A stretch of 35,341 nucleotides of DNA from assembly GCA_037139415.1 (NCBI GenBank), contig JBAXGN010000070.1, positions 1 to 35,341 on the forward strand. The letters are read 5' to 3'. The stretch comes from Verrucomicrobiota bacterium (GTDB lineage: Bacteria; Verrucomicrobiota; Verrucomicrobiia; Limisphaerales; Fontisphaeraceae). Below are positions 25,049 to 33,844 of this stretch, piece by piece. The notes under the pieces are model-generated. The model ran no database searches. It saw only the letters and a list, made by a program, of their open reading frames with translations, and was not told the DNA's origin. The position numbers were made by a program, and so were the translations under genes. Position 1 is the stretch's first letter; each line of letters begins with the position of its first letter.

Positions 25049-25495
25049 CAAATTCCCCATCAGCGGGTTCCACACTTTTTTAAACCCGAACGCCTGAAAA
25101 TCCTTCACATTGGCGGTGGCGAACTCGGTGACGCCGTGATGGCGGAGGGTGAGCGCCAGGCGGGTATCATAAATGCGGCGGCGGGCGAAATTCGCCTGGG
25201 ATGCCAATTGCCATAGTTCCTGGTGCAACGCCACGCTATCGGTGGCAAAACCGACCAGCAACCAACGTGGGTGACGGCGATAGGCCTGGATGACGGCCGC
25301 CGCCGCCGCAGGATTCAGCGGATGGGTTAGCACCGCCGGGTTGCGCAGCAAGGTGTAAAACTCCGTCAGCACCAGTTCGGAAACGATCACCGTTTCGCGC
25401 GGTGATAGCGCTTCAAAAAATTCTTTGGCCTTGGCGTAGAATGGGCTGGCGGTGTTGCTGGCGTACAACAACAGATTGGCGTCGAATGAAATCAT
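25046..25495 (-). CDS. vapC: VapC-type PIN-domain toxin
   Basis: A 149-aa PIN-domain protein, expected to be an RNase toxin of a type II VapBC system. It starts MISFDANLLLYASN, with the first acidic catalytic residue at D4. Downstream acidic positions include SELVLTEFYTLL (E in the helix after strand 2) and the late RIYDTRLALTLRHHGV and FATANVKDF, the usual third acidic site and C-terminal NxxDF of PIN proteins. The ATG overlaps the antitoxin stop by 4 bases (ATGA), which favours translational coupling; the frame continues upstream but that is antitoxin shadow. The stop codon coincides with the start of a repeat array. Confidence 0.85.
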   Translation of the reverse strand: MISFDANLLLYASNTASPFYAKAKEFFEALSPRETVIVSELVLTEFYTLLRNPAVLTHPLNPAAAAAVIQAYRRHPRWLLVGFATDSVALHQELWQLASQANFARRRIYDTRLALTLRHHGVTEFATANVKDFQAFGFKKVWNPLMGNL

Positions 25496-25758
25496 GCGGT
25501 GTGATCCCCCGGCAAGCGCGCTTCCTGGTCTTCCAGGATGGCCTCGCGAACTTGCTCGTGGGTCAGTCCGCGCCAGCCCAAGTCCATCGGCTCCGGCAAT
25601 TTCCATTCCTTGCACACCGCATCGGCTTTGGGATAGCGATCCAGGAATTGCTCGGCGGCGCGGCGAATGGTCTCGGCCAAAGTCCATTCGCGCAGTTCCG
25701 CCAACGACTTGAGGTCACGGTACATGTCATCGGGCAATTGGATTTGCGTTCTAACCAT
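25492..25758 (-). CDS. vapB: VapB-type ribbon-helix-helix antitoxin
   Basis: An 88-aa antitoxin. MVRTQIQLPDDMYRDLKSLA plus REWTLAETIRRAAEQFLD form the ribbon-helix-helix DNA-binding domain. The acidic/hydrophobic tail (HEQVREAILEDQEARLP) is the usual toxin-neutralising segment. It overlaps vapC by 4 bases. Regulation is probably autorepression at the dyad ACATCA-AAA-TGATGT (25776-25790) that covers the spacer and -35 box. The ATG lies 6 bases after the -10 box, so the mRNA is probably leaderless. Confidence 0.85.
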   Translation of the reverse strand: MVRTQIQLPDDMYRDLKSLAELREWTLAETIRRAAEQFLDRYPKADAVCKEWKLPEPMDLGWRGLTHEQVREAILEDQEARLPGDHTA

Positions 25759-25764
25759 GAGTTA

Positions 25765-25793
25765 AATGTACAGCAACATCAAAATGATGTCAA
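25765..25793 (-). promoter_or_regulatory. vapBC promoter with internal operator dyad
   Basis: On the minus strand: -35 TTGACA (25793-25788), a 17-bp spacer, -10 TACATT (25770-25765), then TAACTC and the ATG. The perfect dyad ACATCA/TGATGT with a 3-base centre (25776-25790) sits in the spacer and overlaps the -35 box, a logical place for VapB binding. Confidence 0.65.
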
Positions 25794-26252
25794 ATAACGA
25801 CTTTTTCAACCACAGATAAACACAGATAAACACAGATCTGAAAACAGAAACAATTGCAGGTCAGATCCTATTCCGTTTCCGCAAGCCTGATATTGGTGGT
25901 TTGCACAAGAATCAAACAAGATGTTTCCATGCCTCCACTGCATTCCAGCGTCTTGGGTCTGGCTTGGTGATGTTGAGCGCTTTTTCTGCGTTCACAAGCG
26001 AATGACCAGGAGGCCGTCGTGGCGGGTTATCCAAAGTGGCAGCCGTTGGCGGCGGATTTCTGGCCGAAGTTTTGGAAGTTTTTCGCGCGTAGCGGCAGCC
26101 GGATGCGGGAAACCTCCAGCGACCACCGAGGGGATGAAGACCGGCGGAAATAGTCAGAGTCTCGTGACCTGCCTGCTACGATTTTAACGGCCGTAGAGAC
26201 GACGACAGGAGAATCTAACGAACAGATTGCCGGTTCATGCCAAGCTTGGTTT
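25794..26252. other. Gene-free region upstream of vapBC
   Basis: 25808-25838 is a direct repeat of CACAGATAAA (three units, the last ending CACAGATCTG). The rest has only short open frames. One at 25921-26187 has no recognisable fold, and a piece read in another frame (WQPLAADFWPKFWKFF) looks protein-like but has no start. It may be a decayed gene. Nothing else is seen. Confidence 0.45.
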
Positions 26253-26478
26253 AGGTGCCGTCAAGAAATAACATTTACATTCTGCCTCGGTCTTTGGGCG
26301 GCTGGCTTCGTTGCTCACTCGTTTGACTTCCCAAGTCCTGCGATATTGCTGCCCCAAACTGGGCTGGGCGCTCTCGCGCCTTGCAGTCAGCCCGCTGCGG
26401 GGATGCGCCTCGCTCGCGCCTCGCCAGCCACCCCAATACCATCGGCATCTCTGCAAAGCTTATTTCTTGACGGCACCT
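26253..26478. mobile_element. 226-bp inverted-repeat element, MITE-like
   Basis: The ends are a perfect 19-bp inverted repeat: AGGTGCCGTCAAGAAATAA at 26253-26271 and its complement at 26460-26478. The interior is GC-rich with short dyads (CGCTCTCGCGCC) and no transposase. No clear target-site duplication is visible. It ends 18 bp from the 3' end of the tRNA-Arg gene. It could also be a large structured RNA or terminator. Confidence 0.5.
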
Positions 26479-26496
26479 TACCGAAGTTTTATGAAC

Positions 26497-26573
26497 TGGT
26501 ACGCCCGGCAGGACTTGAACCTGCAACCCTTTGATCCGAAGTCAAATGCTCTATCCAATTGAGCTACGGGCGC
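26497..26573 (-). tRNA. tRNA-Arg (anticodon TCG)
   Basis: A 77-nt tRNA with encoded CCA. The acceptor stem GCGCCCG/CGGGCGT has a G-U first pair. The D arm (AGCTCAATTGGATAGAGC) is standard. The anticodon stem TTTGA/TCAAA carries the loop CTTCGGA, so the anticodon is TCG, which reads CGA and related Arg codons. The T arm is GCAGG-TTCAAGT-CCTGC. ACCA is read directly from the sequence. Confidence 0.95.
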
Positions 26574-26690
26574 ACACGGTATTCCAATCACGACCGACCG
26601 ACGGATGCTATACGCTGTTTTCCGGCCGAGGGGAATCAAATTTTAATGCGTGTCACCCACCGGTTCCTGCGCTAAGGTAGGGGCACAGTT

Positions 26691-28253
26691 ATGGCATTTG
26701 ATTCTTTTGGCGAGTTTGTACAGGCGCTCGACCGCGCCCGGGAGTTGACGCGCATCACCCAGCCGGTGGCGACGGAGTTGGAGATTACCGAGCTGGCGGA
26801 TCGCGAGATGAAGCAGCCCGGCGGCGGCAAAGCGCTGTTATTTGAGAAGCCCACGGTGAACGGCCAAATATCGCCCTTCCCGGTGGCCATTAACACGCTT
26901 GGTTCCTGGAAGCGCATGGCGCTGAGCCTGGGCGCCAACTCGGTGGAGGAGGTCGCGGCGGATTTGGGTGCGCTGATGAAAGCGAAACCGCCGACCGGTT
27001 TCAAGGACGCCATTAAACTGCTCGGCATGGCCTTGGATTTGCGCCATGCGCGGCCCAAAATGGTTTCCAGCGGCCCGTGCAAAGAGGTCATCCACCGATT
27101 GAATGCGCCGAACACGCGCACGGAGCCGTGGCCCGCCGCGCCTGAATTCTCCAAGCCGGAGTTGATCCCTCCCCTGCCCCCGACCCTGTTGAATCTGCCC
27201 ATTCTGAAATGCTGGCCGCTGGATGGAGGACGGTTCATCACGCTGCCATGCGTCGTCACCAAGGACCCGGACACGGGTGAGCGCAACGTGGGGATGTACC
27301 GCATCCAGATTTACGATGACCGCACGACCGGTATGCATTGGCAATTGCAAAAGGTCGGCGCGCGCCATGGCCGGCGTTATTATGAAAGCGGCACCCGCAT
27401 GCCCGTCGCCATTTTCCTGGGCGGCGATCCGGCCTACACGTTTGCCGCCACCGCGCCACTGCCGGATGGGCTGGACGAATTTCTGCTGGCGGGTTATCTG
27501 CGCAAGAAATCCGTGGAACTGGTGAAGTGCGAAACCAATGATCTCGAAGTGCCAGCGGACGCGGACATCGTGATCGAGGGCTACGTGGACCCGAAGGAAC
27601 CGTTACGCATGGAGGGGCCGTTCGGCGACCACACCGGCTTCTACACCTTGCCGGAACCGTACCCGGTGTTTCATATCACGGCCATCACGCATCGCCGGGA
27701 TGCCGTGTATCCCGCCACCATCGTGGGCATCCCGCCCATGGAGGATTTTTACATGGGTGGCGCGAGCGTGAAGTTGTTCCTGCCGGTGTTCAAAATGAAC
27801 TTCCCGGAGATCGTGGATATTGCGCTGCCGGCGGAAGGAACGTTTCACAACCTGGTATTTGTCAGCATCAAGAAGACCTATCCGATGCAGGCGTATAAAA
27901 TCATGCATGGCCTGTGGGGCATGGGGCAGATGATGTTCACCAAGTACCTGATGGTGGTGGATGCGGACGTGAACGTACACAATACCAGCGAGGTGCTGTT
28001 TCACCTGTGCGCCAACACCGATCCGCAACGCGACCATATCTTCACCAAAGGCCCGGCAGACGTGCTGGACCACGCCACCAGCGAGATCGCCGTGGGCAGC
28101 AAACTGGGCATTGACGCGACGAAGAAACTTCCCGGGGAAGGTTTCAAACGCACCTGGCCGCCGCTGCTCCGCATGGACCCAGCCGTGAAAAAGAAGTTCG
28201 CGGACTTCCGGCTTTCAAGCCTTGCCACTTCCGGCACAACGAAATCCCATTAG
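26691..28253 (+). CDS. UbiD-family decarboxylase
   Basis: A 520-aa protein of the UbiD (prenylated-FMN-dependent) decarboxylase family. The N-terminal half carries the metal and prFMN-binding regions (NVGMYRIQIYD, HWQLQKVGARH), then LEVPADADIVIEGYV with the acidic catalytic area and the family signature EGPFGDHTGFYTLPEPYP. The C-terminal part holds ATIVGIPPMEDFYMG and GIDATKKLPGEGF. Members act in ubiquinone or menaquinone synthesis or on other aromatic acids; Verrucomicrobiota usually make menaquinone, but the substrate here is not shown. AGGTAGGGG lies about 8 bases before the ATG as a ribosome-binding site. It is followed 15 bp later by a cupin gene on the same strand, probably an operon. 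No UbiX-like partner is in the window. Confidence 0.9.
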   Translation: MAFDSFGEFVQALDRARELTRITQPVATELEITELADREMKQPGGGKALLFEKPTVNGQISPFPVAINTLGSWKRMALSLGANSVEEVAADLGALMKAKPPTGFKDAIKLLGMALDLRHARPKMVSSGPCKEVIHRLNAPNTRTEPWPAAPEFSKPELIPPLPPTLLNLPILKCWPLDGGRFITLPCVVTKDPDTGERNVGMYRIQIYDDRTTGMHWQLQKVGARHGRRYYESGTRMPVAIFLGGDPAYTFAATAPLPDGLDEFLLAGYLRKKSVELVKCETNDLEVPADADIVIEGYVDPKEPLRMEGPFGDHTGFYTLPEPYPVFHITAITHRRDAVYPATIVGIPPMEDFYMGGASVKLFLPVFKMNFPEIVDIALPAEGTFHNLVFVSIKKTYPMQAYKIMHGLWGMGQMMFTKYLMVVDADVNVHNTSEVLFHLCANTDPQRDHIFTKGPADVLDHATSEIAVGSKLGIDATKKLPGEGFKRTWPPLLRMDPAVKKKFADFRLSSLATSGTTKSH

Positions 28254-28268
28254 ACCACACGAAAACCT

Positions 28269-28607
28269 ATGCAGAATTTTGAGCTGACACAGATGGAAAG
28301 TTTGGGGGCGGTGGCGTGCCCTTGCGGTTTTGCGCGCCGGGCATTCGCCCATTCAGGTAGTGTGGCCAGCCTGCACATTACCGATATTCAGGCGGATTCA
28401 CGGACCCATTATCACAAACGGATGACGGAGCTTTACCTGGTGCTCGAGGGGGAGGGGCAGATGGAACTGGATGGCCAGCTTTATCCGCTAAAGCCCATGA
28501 CGGCCATCTACATCAAACCGGGCTGCCGCCACCGGGCCATCGGGCGGCTGCGGGTGAACATTGTCGCCATCCCGGCGTTTGACAAAAACGACGAGTGGTT
28601 CGATTAA
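28269..28607 (+). CDS. Single-domain cupin
   Basis: A 112-aa small cupin. Motif 1 is H47-Y-H49 with E54 and the expected glycine after LYLVLEG; motif 2 has PGCRH with H88. All four metal ligands of a canonical cupin are thus present (Fe, Mn or Zn possible). An unusual CPCGFARRAF lies near the N-terminus (Cys17, Cys19). Directly downstream of the UbiD-family gene, it may be a sugar or aromatic-metabolite binding or isomerase protein acting in the same pathway. Function not known. Confidence 0.85.
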   Translation: MQNFELTQMESLGAVACPCGFARRAFAHSGSVASLHITDIQADSRTHYHKRMTELYLVLEGEGQMELDGQLYPLKPMTAIYIKPGCRHRAIGRLRVNIVAIPAFDKNDEWFD

Positions 28608-28625
28608 ATCCGGGCGGGACGGCGG

Positions 28626-28883
28626 CTATGCCTCCGGCTTTTGCAGCGCATGGCTATACTTGCGGCTCATGCGGTTGCAGGAATCGATTTCGGTTTTCCC
28701 GTCGTCGTTCTCCCAGACCTCGTCATAGATCGCCTTGCGCGGCTGGCTTTTCCGTTGGATTTCGGACACAATGGAGCCATCCTCTTTACATTCAAGTTCA
28801 AACCACTTCGGTTTGGCGGTGCGCTGAAACCGGTTCGTCAAGATCACCAACACTTTTCTAACTTTATCACTGGTTTTGGCCAT
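28626..28883 (-). CDS. Small hypothetical protein, 85 aa
   Basis: Starts MAKTSDKVRKVLVILTNRFQ at the ATG at 28883; the longer reading to 29060 runs against the isomerase gene and is not needed. The sequence is charged and Lys/Glu-rich (KWFELECKEDGS, then VWENDDGKTEIDS), compact and without signal or membrane segments. I recognise no family. It converges on the cupin gene, with 18 bp between stop codons. Confidence 0.5.
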   Translation of the reverse strand: MAKTSDKVRKVLVILTNRFQRTAKPKWFELECKEDGSIVSEIQRKSQPRKAIYDEVWENDDGKTEIDSCNRMSRKYSHALQKPEA

Positions 28884-29044
28884 AATTTTAATACCGATCA
28901 TTGGTCGGGCGAATGTTCGCCATGACTTGATTGCGGCGCAAATAAGAAGGGTTTTTGCGTGGTTTGGCAATGGTAAATTTAGGATACGCACCGGAATCGT
29001 TTTTCGGATTGTTTCAGGGCGGGCATCCTGCCAGGATTGGGCGC

Positions 29045-30472
29045 ATGAAACCGTGCACACGCGTTGGTCTGTTTGGCATTGGGTTGGACACGTATTGGCC
29101 GCAGTTCAAAGGGCTCAAGGCCAGGTTGGAGGGGTATCTCCAGGTGGTCCAGCAGCGGCTGGAACGCCCCGGAGTGGAGATCGTCAACCTGGGCCTGATT
29201 GATTCGCCACCCAAGGCGTTGGCGGCGGGGCACGCGTTTCGCCAGGCGGATGTGGATTTGATTTTTCTGCACGTGACGACGTATGCGCTGTCCGCCACGG
29301 TGCTGCCCGTGGTCCAGCGCGCCAAGGTGCCGGTGATCATCCTGAACCTGTCGCCGGCGGCCGCCATTGATTATGCGGCGTTCAACCGAATGGGGGACCG
29401 CACCGCGATGACCGGGGAGTGGCTCACGCATTGCTCGGCGTGTCCCGTGCCGGAAATCGCCAACGTTTTTAACCGCGCCCGCATTTCGTTCCACCAGATC
29501 ACCGGCATCCTGCACGACGACCCGGTGACGTGGCAGGAGGTGGATGCCTGGATCGAGGCGGCACGGGTGGCCAATGTGATGTTCCACAATCGCCTGGGGC
29601 TCATGGGCCATTATTATGGCGGGATGCTGGATATTTATTCGGATATGACGCAGCAATGCGCGTGCTTCGGCGGACATGCGGAAATCGTGGAAGTGGATGA
29701 GTTGAGCGCGCTGCGCCGGGAGGTCAGCGCCCAGCAGATCGCGCGGCGGGTCGCGGAGTTTCACCGGAAGTTTGAGGTGCAGACGGATTGTCCCCCGGCG
29801 GAGTTGGCGCGGGCGGCCCGCACGTCGGTGGCGCTGGATCGTTTGGTAAAGGAGCATGATCTGGGTTCGCTGGCCTATTATTATATGGGCACGGGCAACG
29901 CGGAAAATGAGGACGCCATCAGTTCCATCATCCTGGGCACCTCCCTGCTCACCGCGCGCGGGGTGCCGGTGGCTGGCGAGTTCGAGATCAAGAACGCGCA
30001 GGCCATGAAGATCATGGATACCTTCGGCGTGGGCGGCTCATTCACCGAGTATTACGCCATGGATTGGAACGATGATGTGGTGCTAATGGGGCACGACGGC
30101 CCCGGCCATCTCGCCATCTCGCAGGGCAAAATCAAGGTGCGCCCGCTAAAGGTCTATCACGGCAAGGTAGGACGCGGGTTGTCGGTGGAGATGTCCGTGA
30201 AGCACGGGCCGGTCACGCTGCTCTCCGTGGTGCAAACGGCGGATGGCCGGTTGAAGCTGCTGGTTGCGGAAGGCGAGTCGGTCCCCGGTCCGATCCTGGA
30301 AATTGGGAACACGAACAGCCGCTACCGGTTCAGCATTGGGGCGCGCCGGTTTGTCAATGAATGGAATGGGCATGGCCCGGCGCATCACTGCGCGGTAGGG
30401 GTGGGCCATATCGCGGATAAAATTGACAAGCTCGGCCGGTTGTTGGGAATCGACGTAGCGAAAGTAGGATAA
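29045..30472 (+). CDS. L-arabinose/L-fucose isomerase superfamily protein
   Basis: A 475-aa protein from the ATG at 29045; an in-frame ATG at 28955 adds an implausible N-terminus. The N-terminal domain has VGLFGIGLDTYW, and DVDLIFLHVTTYALSATVLP is the usual strand-helix of the L-arabinose/fucose isomerase fold. The metal-binding residues appear kept: an early E in VAGEFEIKNA, another E in GSFTEYYAMDW, H in LMGHDGPGH and a late H in GHGPAHHCAVGVGH. It should interconvert an aldose and a ketose with a divalent metal; which sugar is unclear. It is followed 9 bp later by the GH106 gene, a likely operon that releases and then isomerises a deoxy sugar. Confidence 0.85.
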   Translation: MKPCTRVGLFGIGLDTYWPQFKGLKARLEGYLQVVQQRLERPGVEIVNLGLIDSPPKALAAGHAFRQADVDLIFLHVTTYALSATVLPVVQRAKVPVIILNLSPAAAIDYAAFNRMGDRTAMTGEWLTHCSACPVPEIANVFNRARISFHQITGILHDDPVTWQEVDAWIEAARVANVMFHNRLGLMGHYYGGMLDIYSDMTQQCACFGGHAEIVEVDELSALRREVSAQQIARRVAEFHRKFEVQTDCPPAELARAARTSVALDRLVKEHDLGSLAYYYMGTGNAENEDAISSIILGTSLLTARGVPVAGEFEIKNAQAMKIMDTFGVGGSFTEYYAMDWNDDVVLMGHDGPGHLAISQGKIKVRPLKVYHGKVGRGLSVEMSVKHGPVTLLSVVQTADGRLKLLVAEGESVPGPILEIGNTNSRYRFSIGARRFVNEWNGHGPAHHCAVGVGHIADKIDKLGRLLGIDVAKVG

Positions 30473-30481
30473 AATTAAATT

Positions 30482-33400
30482 ATGATGAATACAACTAATT
30501 CAAGTCGTCCATTCGCCTTCGCCTCGCTTTGGCTGCTGGCGATGTGGTGTCAACTCGGCTGGGCCGCTGGTATTCCGGCGGCGGGCGAACTGGAGCAGGG
30601 CTGGAACAATCCGCCCCGGGATGCCCGCCTGCGCGCGTATTGGTGGTGGCTCAATGGGAATGTCACCAAGGAGGCCATCACCCGTGACCTGGAAGAGATG
30701 AAGGACAAGGGGTTTGGCGGCGCGCTGATCTGCGACGCGGGTGGAGCCGAACAGCGCGGCAACGCGCAGGTGCCGCATGGGCCCACCTTCGGAACGCCCG
30801 CCTGGCGCGAGCTTTATAAGCACACGTTGCGCGAGGCGGACCGGCTTGGGCTGGAAATGAGCCTGAATATTTTGAGCGGCTGGAACCTGGGTGGACCGAT
30901 GATCAAGCCCGAGGACGCCGCCAAGAAACTGGTTTGGACGGAACTGCGTGCCACCGGCCCGGCCAAGTTTGAACAAGCACTACCGACGCCCAAAAAGCGG
31001 GACGGCTATTACCAGGATTTATTCGTGGTCGCCTATCGTCTGAAAGCCGGCGCGGCCACCCAAACTGAATTCACCGGCCTCACCGTCAGTTCCGAACAAG
31101 CCAATAATTCCGCGGAGCGGATGGCCGATGGCAACCCCAACACGTTCTGGGTTTCTAACGGCTCGGATATGGGCCAGGGGCCGACCAAGGCGCGGCCCGT
31201 CTGGGTGCAGTTGAATTTTTCGCAAGCCATCAGCGCGGACCGCCTCGTCGTGCAACCTCGCCCGGGCTACGGCCCGCGCGACTGTGAAATTCAGGTATCG
31301 GATGACGGCAAAACCTTCCGCCCGATCAAGGTATTCACTGCCACGGAGAAGGCGGAAACGGTGGTGAGTTTCAGCGCCGTCACGGGCAAAGCCGTGCGAC
31401 TGGTGATCTTCAGTTCATTCGACCCGCGCTTCCCGCAGTCGCCACGCAACGTGCAAATCGCCGAGCTGAAATTGTCCGGCAAAGACGGTGCCTGGCCAGC
31501 CAGCGCGCAGGGCCATCGCCCCATTCAATTCTGGCAGGAGAAAGCGGTTCACACGACGTTGCATTTCTCCGCGCCCGACACCGCCCCGCTATTCCAGGAT
31601 TTCCCGGCGGAACCCGGCGAGGAAGACACCCAAGCTGCCGGGGTTATTGATTTGACCACCAAACTGGGCGCGGATGGGGTGTTGCGCTGGGAGGTCCCGG
31701 AAGGCAACTGGCAGGTGTTTCGCTTTGGCTGCACCATTGGTAATCACGCCACCGTCTCCACGAGCAGTGAGGGCTGGGCGGGCTACGCGGTGGATGCCTT
31801 GGATCGCGATGCCTTCAAGCGCTACTGGGATGCGGTGGTGGAACCGCTCATCGCCGATGCCAAGCCGTGGCTGGGCCGGACCTTGAAATATCTGCACACG
31901 GATAGCTGGGAAGTGGAGGCGGTCAACTGGACGCCCACACTGCGCGAGGAATTCCGAAAGCGGCGCGGTTACGATCTGCTGCCGTTCCTGCCGGTGCTGG
32001 CCGGGCGCATGGTCAACAGTCGTCCCGTGAGCAACCGGTTTCTGCATGATTTCCGGCGGACCATCGGCGACCTGGTGGCCGATAATCATTACGGCTTCTT
32101 CCTGGAAAACGCGCACAAGCACGGGCTGCAAATACACCCGGAATCCGGCGGCCCGCATGCCGTCCCGCTTGACGCGCAACAATGCCTGGGCATCGTTGAC
32201 GCCCCCATGTCCGAGTTCTGGGCATGGTCCTGGGAGCATCGCATTGGCGACTCGAATCGTTTCTTCCTGAAACAACCGGCCTCCGCCGCGCACACCTATG
32301 GCCGCCGCCTGGTGCTGGGGGAAGGCTTCACCACCATTGGGCCGCACTGGCAGGAGACGATCTGGGATAACCTCAAGCCCGCGTTTGACCATGCGCTGTG
32401 CGAGGGCTTGAACCTGCTCGTGTGGCATGCCTTCGTGTGTTCCCCCAAGGAAATGGGGATTCCGGGACAACAATATTTTGCCGGCACACATTTCAACCCC
32501 AACACCACTTGGTGGCCGAAATCCGGCGCATTTCTGGGTTATGTGGACCGCTCGCAATTCCTGTTGCAGCAAGGGTTGTTCGTGGCCGATGCCTGTTATT
32601 ACTATGGCGATCACGTGCCCAACTTTACCCAAATCAAAAGTTCCAACCCCGCGAAGGTCCTGCCCGGCTACGACTACGATGTGCTGACCGCGGACGCCTT
32701 GATCGCGCGACTTAGCGTCAAGGATGGCCGCCTGGTGCTGCCGGACGGCATGAGTTACCGGGTGCTGGTGCTGCCCGACCGGACCGTGATTTCGCTGCCG
32801 GTGCTGCGCAAATTAAAGGAACTGGTGGCAGCGGGAGCAACGGTCATCGGCCCCAAGCCAACTGAAGCCACCGGCTTGCAGGGCTATCCGCAGAGCGATG
32901 CCGAGGTGGCCCGGCTGGCCGGGGAACTCTGGGGCGATTGCAACGGCCAGAGCGTCCAGCAACATGCTTTCGGCAAAGGCCGCGTGTTCTGGGGCAAAAC
33001 CGCCCGCGAAGTATTGCAGGCCGATGGCGTGAAACCGGATTGCAGTTTCACCAGCAGTCTGCCCAATGCGGACCTGGATTACATCCACCGCAACGTCAAT
33101 GGGGCGGACATCTATTTTGTCGCCAGCCGGTCCAACCGCTGGGAAGAGGCGCGCTGCGCGTTCCGGGTGTCTGGCAAAGCCCCGGAAATTTGGAATGCCG
33201 TCACGGGCGAACGCCGTTTTGCCGACGCGTATGAGCAAGCGGAGGGACAAACCGTGGTGCCGCTGGAATTCTCGCCGTACGGTTCCTGGTTCGTGATCTT
33301 CCGCGACTCCGCCGCGCAACATCCAGCCACCGCAAAAAGCAATCAGTTGAAACTGGAACCACAAACCGAACTGGCCGGTCCCTGGATCGTAAAGTTTGAT

Positions 33401-33844
33401 CCCAAATGGGGCGGTCCGGCCGCAGTCCAGTTCGACTCATTGATCAGTTGGCCGACGCATCCCGATTCGGGAATCAAATACTACTCCGGCACCGCGACGT
33501 ACGAGAAGACGTTCGCTGCCCCAGCCGCATTGCAGGTGGCGGGGCGGCGGGCCTGGCTGGACCTGGGCGCGGTGCGCGAACTGGCCGAGGTGCGCTTGAA
33601 CGGCAAACCGCTCGGCATTGTCTGGGCACCACCGTTCCGCGTGGAAATCACGGGCGCGCTGAAGCCATCCGGCAATGTGCTCGAAGTGGAAGTGGTCAAC
33701 TTCTGGCCCAACCGCATCATCGGCGATCAGTTCCTGCCGGAGGAAAAACGATTCACCAAAACCAATGTTCGCAAGCTGACGCAAAAAACCGCGCTCATGG
33801 AATCCGGTTTGCTCGGCCCGGTGCGTTTGATGACCGGACAGTGA
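30482..33844 (+). CDS. GH106-type alpha-L-rhamnosidase, exported
   Basis: A 1120-aa protein with a signal peptide (FAFASLWLLAMWCQLGWAAG). LRAYWWWLNGNVTKEAITRD followed by LEEMKDKGFGGALI is the start of a GH106-type barrel. Residues about 200-335 look like an inserted discoidin/F5-8-type beta-sandwich (NNSAERMADGNPNTFWVS, RDCEIQVSDDGKTF). Around 470-490, HTDSWEVEAVNWTPTLREEF carries a candidate catalytic Glu, and LGEGFTTIG near residue 612 a second. The C-terminal jelly roll has GTATYEKTF and LDLGAVRELAEVRLNGKPLG. GH106 enzymes remove terminal L-rhamnose from pectin-like glycans. AGGAT is the ribosome-binding site. The stop codon is the first three bases of a repeat array. Confidence 0.85.
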   Translation: MMNTTNSSRPFAFASLWLLAMWCQLGWAAGIPAAGELEQGWNNPPRDARLRAYWWWLNGNVTKEAITRDLEEMKDKGFGGALICDAGGAEQRGNAQVPHGPTFGTPAWRELYKHTLREADRLGLEMSLNILSGWNLGGPMIKPEDAAKKLVWTELRATGPAKFEQALPTPKKRDGYYQDLFVVAYRLKAGAATQTEFTGLTVSSEQANNSAERMADGNPNTFWVSNGSDMGQGPTKARPVWVQLNFSQAISADRLVVQPRPGYGPRDCEIQVSDDGKTFRPIKVFTATEKAETVVSFSAVTGKAVRLVIFSSFDPRFPQSPRNVQIAELKLSGKDGAWPASAQGHRPIQFWQEKAVHTTLHFSAPDTAPLFQDFPAEPGEEDTQAAGVIDLTTKLGADGVLRWEVPEGNWQVFRFGCTIGNHATVSTSSEGWAGYAVDALDRDAFKRYWDAVVEPLIADAKPWLGRTLKYLHTDSWEVEAVNWTPTLREEFRKRRGYDLLPFLPVLAGRMVNSRPVSNRFLHDFRRTIGDLVADNHYGFFLENAHKHGLQIHPESGGPHAVPLDAQQCLGIVDAPMSEFWAWSWEHRIGDSNRFFLKQPASAAHTYGRRLVLGEGFTTIGPHWQETIWDNLKPAFDHALCEGLNLLVWHAFVCSPKEMGIPGQQYFAGTHFNPNTTWWPKSGAFLGYVDRSQFLLQQGLFVADACYYYGDHVPNFTQIKSSNPAKVLPGYDYDVLTADALIARLSVKDGRLVLPDGMSYRVLVLPDRTVISLPVLRKLKELVAAGATVIGPKPTEATGLQGYPQSDAEVARLAGELWGDCNGQSVQQHAFGKGRVFWGKTAREVLQADGVKPDCSFTSSLPNADLDYIHRNVNGADIYFVASRSNRWEEARCAFRVSGKAPEIWNAVTGERRFADAYEQAEGQTVVPLEFSPYGSWFVIFRDSAAQHPATAKSNQLKLEPQTELAGPWIVKFDPKWGGPAAVQFDSLISWPTHPDSGIKYYSGTATYEKTFAAPAALQVAGRRAWLDLGAVRELAEVRLNGKPLGIVWAPPFRVEITGALKPSGNVLEVEVVNFWPNRIIGDQFLPEEKRFTKTNVRKLTQKTALMESGLLGPVRLMTGQ

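Noticed and set aside
31589-32632. Minus-strand open frame of 347 aa within the GH106 gene
   Set aside because: Antisense to a well-supported GH106 reading; no family pattern.
33406-33844. Plus-strand open frame overlapping the end of GH106
   Set aside because: The part inside GH106 is an out-of-frame shadow; only the tail after 33985 looks coding.
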